A DNA stretch of 57,177 bases from an uncultured Muribaculaceae bacterium (GTDB lineage Bacteria; Bacteroidota; Bacteroidia; Bacteroidales; Muribaculaceae). Of this stretch, positions 51,159 to 57,177 are shown piece after piece; the first letter of the stretch is position 1; the number at the start of each line of letters is the position of its first letter. The stretch covers positions 1 to 57,177 of the forward strand of contig CANCXM010000019.1 of NCBI GenBank assembly GCA_947381945.1. The letters are read 5' to 3'. A program made the position numbers and the translations under genes. Below the pieces are notes generated by a model. That model made no database searches. It saw only the letters and a program-made list of their open reading frames with translations, and was not told the origin of the DNA.

Positions 51159-52520
51159 ATGTCAACTCCCGTCCTTCTTCTCACCGGTTATCTCGGCAGT
51201 GGCAAGACCACACTTGTGAACCACATACTCACCAATGAAAGAGGCATACGTTTCGCCGTCATCGTCAACGATATAGGCGAAGTCAACATTGATGCCGACC
51301 TCATCCAGCGCGGAGGCATAGTGGATTCAAAAGATGATTCGCTCGTAGCGCTCCAGAACGGATGTATCTGCTGCACTCTTAAAATGGACCTCGTCAAGCA
51401 GCTCGACGACATCATGGCGATGGGAAAATTCGACTATATAGTGATAGAGGCAAGCGGTATCTGCGAACCCGCCCCCATCGCCCAGACAATATGCTCCATT
51501 CCTCAGATGGGTGCGGAGTTCAGCAAGCATGGTCTTCCGAAACTCGACTGCATCGCGACAGTCGTCGATGCCCTCCGTATGCAGGACGAATTCAGTTGCG
51601 GCGAAGACCTCACTGCCAAAAAACACGACGAGGAGGATATTGCCAACCTCGTCATACAGCAGATTGAATTCTGCAACATCATTGTCCTCAACAAGATTTC
51701 AGAAGTCACAGAGACTGAGAAAGGCCGCATCCGCACCATCATCAAGGCTCTCAATCCGGGAGCGCGCATCATCGAATGTGATTATGCCGATGTGAACATC
51801 GAAGATCTCATCAACACACATCTCTTCAACTTCAACAAGGTTGCCACCTCTGCCGCATGGGTCCAGGAAATCGAGAAGCCCATCGAACAGATTGAGGAAG
51901 AGGAGCGCGCACACCATCATCACCACCATCATGACGAAGAAGAGCATGAACACCATCACCATGAGCATGATGATGACGACGATGATGACCATGATGAATG
52001 TGAATGTCACCACCATCACCATGATGACGACGAACATGAGCACGAGGATCATGAGTACCAGGGCCACGAGCACCATCACCACGAACATGGCGAGGGTTGC
52101 ACCTGCGGCTGCCACCACCATCATCACCACCACGGCGAAGGCGAAGCGGAGGAATATGGCATCAGCTCGTTCGTCTACTTCCGCCGTCCCGGTTTTGACC
52201 TGAACAAATTCGACTATTTCGCAGCCAACAAATGGCCCAAGAGCATCATCCGCTCGAAGGGTATCTGCTATTTCGGCAATAACCCCGACATGTCGTATCT
52301 CTTCGAAAGTGCAGGCCGACAGAAACAGCTCCGTGAAGCCGGAATGTGGTTTGCGACAGCACCTGAGGATGAACTCAAGGAACTCGTCGAACAGGATCCC
52401 GGCATCATGCGTGACTGGGATGACGACTACGGCGACCGCATGATCAAGATTGTGTTCATCGGCCAGAACCTCGACCGCAAAGCCATCACTGAAGCACTCG
52501 ATGCCTGCCTTGACCTATGA
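51159..52520 (+). CDS. COG0523 GTP-dependent metallochaperone with His-rich loop
   Basis: The 453-residue protein is a CobW/ZNG1/YjiA-type P-loop GTPase that delivers metal, often zinc, to client enzymes. It has Walker A GYLGSGKTT (10-18), the metal-binding CxCC motif Cys69-Cys71-Cys72 (NGCICCTL) and a guanine-specificity region NKIS. Residues about 252-326 are an extraordinary His/Asp/Glu run with a CTCGC, far longer than usual. The C-terminal CobW domain follows from GISSFVYFRR. folB is upstream and the ABC-F gene overlaps its end by 4 bases. Confidence 0.88.
   Translation: MSTPVLLLTGYLGSGKTTLVNHILTNERGIRFAVIVNDIGEVNIDADLIQRGGIVDSKDDSLVALQNGCICCTLKMDLVKQLDDIMAMGKFDYIVIEASGICEPAPIAQTICSIPQMGAEFSKHGLPKLDCIATVVDALRMQDEFSCGEDLTAKKHDEEDIANLVIQQIEFCNIIVLNKISEVTETEKGRIRTIIKALNPGARIIECDYADVNIEDLINTHLFNFNKVATSAAWVQEIEKPIEQIEEEERAHHHHHHHDEEEHEHHHHEHDDDDDDDHDECECHHHHHDDDEHEHEDHEYQGHEHHHHEHGEGCTCGCHHHHHHHGEGEAEEYGISSFVYFRRPGFDLNKFDYFAANKWPKSIIRSKGICYFGNNPDMSYLFESAGRQKQLREAGMWFATAPEDELKELVEQDPGIMRDWDDDYGDRMIKIVFIGQNLDRKAITEALDACLDL
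51915..52137 (+). repeat. His/Asp/Glu-coding low-complexity tract
   Basis: The sequence is a string of CAC/CAT and GAT/GAC/GAA codons within the COG0523 gene, encoding a metal-binding loop. The simple composition makes the tract prone to length change by slippage. Confidence 0.8.
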
Positions 52521-54310
52521 AACCATATCTGCAAGTCGAAAATCTGACCAAAAGCTACGGCGACCGCCTGCTGTTTGATTCTGTCACCTTCGGAGTTAAC
52601 GAAGGTGACAAGATCGGTCTCATCGCCAAAAATGGCACCGGAAAGTCAACCCTCCTGCGCATCCTCTCGGGAAGCGAGGCTCCTGACAGCGGCAGTGTCA
52701 CATTCCGCAACGACCTTCGCGTCGGGTTTCTCGCACAGATGCCCGAATTCGAGCAGGGGAAATCAATCATGGACAATCTTCTGGCGACTGTCAAGCCGGA
52801 GGAGCATGAGGAATGGGGACATGAGGACCGAATCAGACAGATGCTGTCGCAACTCGGGATTGATGATCCGGACAAGGAGGTTGACCACCTGTCGGGAGGG
52901 CAGCTAAAACGTGTGGCACTTGCCCAGGTGCTTCTCGGCAATCCCGACTTGCTGATTCTTGACGAGCCTACCAACCACCTTGACCTTGCGTCTGTGGAAT
53001 GGCTCGAAAATTATCTCACCCGAATGCGTGTGACGCTGCTCATGGTAACGCACGACCGATATTTTCTCGACCGTGTCTGCAACAAGATTATTGAAATCGA
53101 CATGCAGCAGATTTTCACTTACGAAGGGAATTTCGACCTCTACCTGCGCCGCCGTGCAGAGAGAATCGAGGCATTGACCGGTGAACTCGCAAAGGTGAAG
53201 AATCTCCTGCGCAAGGAGCAGGAGTGGATGCGCCGTCAGCCACAGGCGCGTGCCGGAAAGGCACGTTACCGCATCAATGCCTTCTACGACCTGAAGGAAC
53301 GCTCCCGGGCCAACTATGACGAGAAGCAGATTGATCCGACAGAGATAAAATCGTCCTATATAGGATCAAAGATTTTTGAAGCCGAGGGAATCTCAAAACG
53401 CTTCGGCGACAAGGTTATACTCGATGATTTCACATATACGTTCGCACGATATGAGAAACTCGGCATCATCGGAGGTAATGGCGTGGGGAAATCCACATTC
53501 GTCAAAATGCTGCAAGGACTGGTTGCACCTGACAGCGGAGAGTGGAATGTCGGCGAGACCGTCCGTTTCGGCTACTATTCACAGGAAGGGCTGCAACTTC
53601 CTCCCGGCAAAAAGGTGATTGACGCGATTACGGACATCACAGAGGATGTGGTGGTCAACGGAACGACACACTACTCCCCCATGCAATTCCTCAACCGCTT
53701 CCTCTTCTCACCGGCCGACCAGCAGAAATACATCTCGACACTGAGCGGCGGGGAAATGCGCAGATTGAACCTCGCAGCCGTACTCATCACTCAACCGAAC
53801 TTCCTGATACTCGACGAGCCAACGAATGACCTCGACATCATGACGCTCGGTATCCTCGAAGACTACCTCAGGGAATTCAAGGGTTGCGTGATTGTGATTT
53901 CACACGACCGCTTCTTCCTCGACTCGATTGTCGACCATCTATTCGTCATGGAAGGCAACGGTGTCATCAAGGATTTCCCCGGCAACTACAGCGATTACCG
54001 CACCTATCTCAAGGAGCAGGCCAAAGCCGCACAGGCAACGGCAAAACCCGCTGCAGCAACCGCTCCCGCGCAGGCCCAACGGCGCGAAAATACCCGTCCG
54101 CAAAAATTGTCGTTCAAGGAACGCAAGGAGCTTGAAGCTCTGACAAAAGAGATTGATGAGTTGACAGAGGAAAAATCTGCACTCGAAGCCCTCTTCAACT
54201 CAGGAGCTGAAATCGCAGACATCGCAGAAAAAGCCAAACGTTACAGCGACCTTAAAGAAATCCTTGACGAAAAAGAGCTCCGCTGGCTTGAACTTTCGGA
54301 AAAAGAATAA
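52517..54310 (+). CDS. ABC-F family ATPase
   Basis: The 597-residue soluble protein has two ABC domains, with Walker A GLIAKNGTGKSTLL near 35 and GIIGGNGVGKSTFV near 317. Signatures are LSGGQLKRVALAQ and LSGGEMRRLNLAA. A charged linker with RRQPQARAGKARYR lies between the domains, and a C-terminal coiled coil (FKERKELEALTKEIDEL onward) follows. There are no membrane segments, so it belongs to the ABC-F group that acts on ribosomes, most like Uup. It overlaps the metallochaperone gene by 4 bases (ATGA), so the two are co-translated. Confidence 0.9.
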   Translation: MKPYLQVENLTKSYGDRLLFDSVTFGVNEGDKIGLIAKNGTGKSTLLRILSGSEAPDSGSVTFRNDLRVGFLAQMPEFEQGKSIMDNLLATVKPEEHEEWGHEDRIRQMLSQLGIDDPDKEVDHLSGGQLKRVALAQVLLGNPDLLILDEPTNHLDLASVEWLENYLTRMRVTLLMVTHDRYFLDRVCNKIIEIDMQQIFTYEGNFDLYLRRRAERIEALTGELAKVKNLLRKEQEWMRRQPQARAGKARYRINAFYDLKERSRANYDEKQIDPTEIKSSYIGSKIFEAEGISKRFGDKVILDDFTYTFARYEKLGIIGGNGVGKSTFVKMLQGLVAPDSGEWNVGETVRFGYYSQEGLQLPPGKKVIDAITDITEDVVVNGTTHYSPMQFLNRFLFSPADQQKYISTLSGGEMRRLNLAAVLITQPNFLILDEPTNDLDIMTLGILEDYLREFKGCVIVISHDRFFLDSIVDHLFVMEGNGVIKDFPGNYSDYRTYLKEQAKAAQATAKPAAATAPAQAQRRENTRPQKLSFKERKELEALTKEIDELTEEKSALEALFNSGAEIADIAEKAKRYSDLKEILDEKELRWLELSEKE

Positions 54311-54322
54311 ACGGGCCTTGAA

Positions 54323-54595
54323 TCACGGATTATAGAGGTCCGGATTGAAGAAATCGGCAATGTCACGGGCATTTTCAAGAGCTTTCACCGCAGGGCTATC
54401 GGGATTGAGAAGTACAGCTTTTGCATAATCACCGGTAGCTCCTGCCCTATCTCCAAGACGCCACCGGAGTTTACCCCGATTGAAAATCAGGGAATCATCT
54501 TCAGGTGAGGCTTCGACAAGGCGGTCGAGCTCCAGAAGCGCTTCCTGCAGACATCCACGGGCTATCAGACTTTTATAATAAGGTGTGGTATCCAT
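54323..54595 (-). CDS. Small TPR-type protein
   Basis: This 90-residue protein starts MDTTPYYKSLIARGCLQEAL. It contains about two tetratricopeptide units: ARGCLQEALLELDRLVEAS near 12-30, then LIFNRGKLRWRLGDRAGAT and GDYAKAVLLNPDSPA. It is probably cytosolic and protein-binding; the partner is unknown. It is convergent to the ABC-F gene, with 12 bases between the stop codons. The ATG at 54595 is preferred over an upstream TTG. Confidence 0.75.
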   Translation of the reverse strand: MDTTPYYKSLIARGCLQEALLELDRLVEASPEDDSLIFNRGKLRWRLGDRAGATGDYAKAVLLNPDSPAVKALENARDIADFFNPDLYNP

Positions 54596-54741
54596 CAAAT
54601 ATTTGAACAAAAGTAGCGTTAACCGAGTTTAACTTTTAGAGACAGACTGAATTGACTGAGGATTTTACGCTCATCAACCCGAGGGATTCGCAGTCCGGCT
54701 CATTCGACACGCAAAGCTAATAAAAAGAATTGTCATCCACA

Positions 54742-56010
54742 ATGAAGAAACTGCACTTTTTGCTTGCTCTGGCCATCGGAGCCGGGACATTGACGGCAAG
54801 CGCCATTGATCCGACCGCTACAGACTATACATTCATTGAATGTCAGGGCTCGGCCATCCCGTATCCCGACCGCAATGTAAAGGACCTTGAATATCCCGAC
54901 TCACTTGCGCCGGTCTATCTCAACCATGTGGGACGTCACGGTGCGAGATTCCTTTCTTCGTCTAAATATACAAATTCGCTGCTCCGTTCACTCCACAAGG
55001 CTGATTCGCTCCGCACAATCACGCCGATGGGCCGGGAATTGATAAAAGTGTGTGATCTCGTTGTGGCGAAGACAGCCGGACGGTGGGGTGCGCTCGACTC
55101 ACTCGGCATGGCCGAACAGCGGGCAATAGCATCGCGCGCGTTCATGGCATTCAAACCGCTTTTCGATAATACCAAGATAAATGCCATCGCATCATACGTC
55201 CCCCGTTGCGTGATGTCAATGGACGAATTCACCCATCAACTGACACGGTTGAACAACAAGGTTGAAATCTACATGTCGTCCGGTCGGCAGAATTCACCAC
55301 TCGTTCGTCCTTGGACCGACGATGAGGCCTACAAGGCTTTCATGGCGAGCGAAGAATGGCATAAGGTCTATGATGACTATGTCGACTCTCATGTCCCTGT
55401 GACAGTTGCCGAGCGCGCACTCGGAAAGAATTATCCCTTCAATGGCGACGAGGCCCGCGACATCAGTCAGGCCATCTATAAAGTGCTTGCCGGATGTGCG
55501 GCCATGTCCATCGACATTGATTTGCAGAAATATTTCACCAAGGCAGAGATAAACTCGTTGTGGAGCGTGGAAAATCTGCATCACTATTTGACCCACTCAG
55601 CCTCTACCCTTTCAAGCGCAGCACCCGAACTTGCCTCACGCCTACTTTCTGAACTGATTGCTACCATCGACATTGCTGTGGACGGGAAGAATCCTTACAG
55701 CGTAATGCTCAGATTCGGACATGCCGAGACAATGATGCCTCTTCTTGCACTCATGCACGTCCCCGGCTGCTATTACATGACCAACTATTTTGACACTGTA
55801 GGACTCCACTGGCGCGATTTCTATGTCGTCCCGATGGCTTCCAACATACAGATGATTCTCTTCCGTTCGGAAAGCGGGAAATATTATCTGCGCGTGGATC
55901 TCAATGAACAGCCTGTACCGCTCATTCCGGGCCGTCAGACAATATATATTCCCTGGGCCACCGCCCGCGAGTATCTCAACCGCTGCCTGCCCATACAGTA
56001 TCAGAATTAA
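54742..56010 (+). CDS. MINPP-type histidine phosphatase (putative phytase)
   Basis: The 422-residue protein has a signal peptide (MKKLHFLLALAIGAGTLTASA) and is of the histidine-phosphatase clan 2, branch MINPP. The active-site RHGAR is at 65-69 (NHVGRHGARFLSS). The distal catalytic HAE is near residue 333 (RFGHAETMMP), the form found in MINPP rather than HD of AppA-type phytases. Such Bacteroides enzymes release phosphate from phytate in the periplasm or outer-membrane vesicles. The substrate is inferred from family. It is followed 63 bases later by an inositol monophosphatase. Confidence 0.85.
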   Translation: MKKLHFLLALAIGAGTLTASAIDPTATDYTFIECQGSAIPYPDRNVKDLEYPDSLAPVYLNHVGRHGARFLSSSKYTNSLLRSLHKADSLRTITPMGRELIKVCDLVVAKTAGRWGALDSLGMAEQRAIASRAFMAFKPLFDNTKINAIASYVPRCVMSMDEFTHQLTRLNNKVEIYMSSGRQNSPLVRPWTDDEAYKAFMASEEWHKVYDDYVDSHVPVTVAERALGKNYPFNGDEARDISQAIYKVLAGCAAMSIDIDLQKYFTKAEINSLWSVENLHHYLTHSASTLSSAAPELASRLLSELIATIDIAVDGKNPYSVMLRFGHAETMMPLLALMHVPGCYYMTNYFDTVGLHWRDFYVVPMASNIQMILFRSESGKYYLRVDLNEQPVPLIPGRQTIYIPWATAREYLNRCLPIQYQN

Positions 56011-56073
56011 CCACACCCCGGAAATCAGCATATCCGACAACTCTTCAGGACTACTCTCTCCAATCATTGAATC

Positions 56074-56883
56074 ATGAACAGGACAAACACGCATCAGCCG
56101 GAACTGGCAGAAGTCATCGCCTGTGCTAAACAGGCAGGGCAAATCGCCATGCAGTATTTCCGCAGCGGCCACAAAATTGAGATGCACAATAAGCTAAATG
56201 ATAGTGATATTGTGACCATAGCGGATAAAGAATGTGAGACTTGCATCAAGGATTTCATACGAAAAAACTATCCCGGACATTCCATATTATCGGAAGAATC
56301 GGGAGAAACATGCGGCGCTGCGCAGTACCGTTGGGTGATTGACCCGATTGACGGCACGACCAACTTCTATTCCGGAATCCCATTGTGGGGCATAAGCATC
56401 GGTGTTGAGTTCGGAGGCGTCACCGAATTGGGTGTAGTGTATCTTCCGGCAACCGACGAGCTCTTTTATGCACAAAGAGGCCAAGGAGCCTATCTGAATG
56501 GCCGCCGCATACATGTCGCTCCTGAGACCAAACTATCGCGGTCTGTCATTTCAACGGGATTCCCTGTCGACAAGAATATCAATCCTGACAACAATCTCGA
56601 CAATCTTGCCGCCATACTGCATATTGTCAGAGACATCAGAAGACTCGGCGCCGCCACAGCCGACATCTGCTATGTCGCCGCAGGATTCCTCAGTGGTTAC
56701 TGGGAGCTGAACCTACATGAATGGGACGTTAATGCCGCCCTCCTTATCCTTTCGGAAGCTGGAGGCAAATCCTCCCGCTTCCGAGAAGACCGCGGAATCT
56801 CCATCCTCTGTGGCAATCCCTCGATCCACGACCAACTCCTCCCCTATCTAAACACAGCCCCACGGGATGGAGCCATAAATTAA
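56074..56883 (+). CDS. Inositol monophosphatase family protein
   Basis: The 269-residue Mg-dependent phosphatase has the family metal sites EES (residues 74-76), DPIDGTTNF (90-98) and WDVNAALLILSEAGG near 215. It probably hydrolyses inositol monophosphate, though CysQ-like or fructose-bisphosphatase-like activities are possible in the same superfamily. No signal peptide is seen, so it is cytosolic. Its position directly after a putative phytase suggests stepwise dephosphorylation of inositol phosphates. Confidence 0.88.
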   Translation: MNRTNTHQPELAEVIACAKQAGQIAMQYFRSGHKIEMHNKLNDSDIVTIADKECETCIKDFIRKNYPGHSILSEESGETCGAAQYRWVIDPIDGTTNFYSGIPLWGISIGVEFGGVTELGVVYLPATDELFYAQRGQGAYLNGRRIHVAPETKLSRSVISTGFPVDKNINPDNNLDNLAAILHIVRDIRRLGAATADICYVAAGFLSGYWELNLHEWDVNAALLILSEAGGKSSRFREDRGISILCGNPSIHDQLLPYLNTAPRDGAIN

Positions 56884-57014
56884 ACTCTCTAAGAATCCAT
56901 GGCCTCAAAAAGCCTAATGAGGCCATGAATTTTATCATGAAACGACAAAAAACATGAGCTGAGCAGGCAAAATTCAAGAAAATTCAACAAAATTTGAAAA
57001 TAATTGCTCAAAAA

Positions 57015-57046
57015 TTTGCACAGTTCAAAAAAAGCCCCTACCTTTG
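57015..57046 (+). promoter_or_regulatory. Promoter of tRNA-Ser(UGA)
   Basis: TTTG at 57015-57018, a 20-base spacer and TACCTTTG at 57039-57046 match the consensus exactly. Confidence 0.85.
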
Positions 57047-57123
57047 CACACGTCAAAAGGAAACAACTCCACGACACGAAGATTAAGAGAAACCTTCAGG
57101 AGCGACAAACTTAATAACACAAT

Positions 57124-57177
57124 GGAGAGATGGCAGAGTGGTCGATTGCGGCGGTCTTGAAAACCGTTGAGGGTCAC
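57124..57177 (+). tRNA. tRNA-Ser(UGA), truncated by the window end
   Basis: It starts GGAGAGA and has a serine-type D arm. The anticodon arm CGGTCTTGAAAACCG gives anticodon UGA, and the start of a long variable arm follows. The T arm and acceptor 3' strand lie beyond position 57177. Confidence 0.9.

Noticed and set aside
51915..52137. CRISPR-like or tandem DNA repeat in the His-rich tract
   Set aside because: It is a codon-level low-complexity run within an intact frame, without unit length or spacers.

Overview
The window looks like chromosomal DNA of a gut-type Bacteroidales bacterium, and I infer a Muribaculaceae-like genome of moderate GC. The evidence is the phylum-specific promoter form TTTG-N19/20-TAnnTTTG, seen at many starts and perfect at all three tRNAs. 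Gene families typical of the order also point there: a MurF-Alr fusion, a GSCFA protein, a DUF2027-Smr protein, an EFR1-type ferredoxin, carboxynorspermidine synthase and a MINPP-type phytase. The genus is not fixed by anything I can see.

Layout. Positions 1-16 kb are mostly plus-strand core genes: tRNA-Pro(GGG), rplU-rpmA, a SpoU-type rRNA/tRNA methylase, clpP-clpX, recQ, ftsE, an NDH-2 type dehydrogenase, argS behind a long structured leader, a BI-1 membrane protein, carboxynorspermidine synthase and a secreted beta-helix protein. Positions 16-19 kb hold a pRiA4b-ORF3-like gene, tRNA-Ser(GCU) and a three-gene hipB-hipS-hipT toxin-antitoxin operon with paired operators. Positions 19.4-25 kb return to core functions: uvrA, DUF2027-Smr, EFR1 ferredoxin and rubrerythrin. 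Positions 25.4-29.7 kb are on the minus strand: a zeta-toxin-like kinase with an overlapping small partner, then the GSCFA protein and the MurF-Alr fusion.

Positions 29.7-42.6 kb are accessory. An AraC regulator and a divergent MATE pump lie between a full CatA-like acetyltransferase gene and a duplicated 3' fragment of such a gene. A second AraC gene and a GNAT gene follow. From 34.5 to 40.8 kb is a minus-strand run of poorly known, often acidic proteins: two paralogous SEL1-repeat proteins, a DUF4375/DMP19-like protein, a lipoprotein and four unrecognised genes. I read this run as a possible orphan immunity or defence-type island. After it come a GNAT, a META-type lipoprotein, a tiny membrane protein and a DJ-1/PfpI protein.

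Positions 43-57 kb are again core or envelope genes: an HtrA protease, an NlpC/P60 lipoprotein beside an M16 pseudopeptidase, a MarR-GNAT operon, a DKNYY-repeat secreted protein, a GT2 glycosyltransferase with folB, a COG0523 metallochaperone with a very His-rich loop, an ABC-F ATPase, a TPR protein, and a phytase next to an inositol monophosphatase. The window ends inside tRNA-Ser(UGA).

Across the window, four intergenic regions carry copies of one AT-rich palindromic repeat family. I found no CRISPR array, transposase, integrase or phage structural gene.
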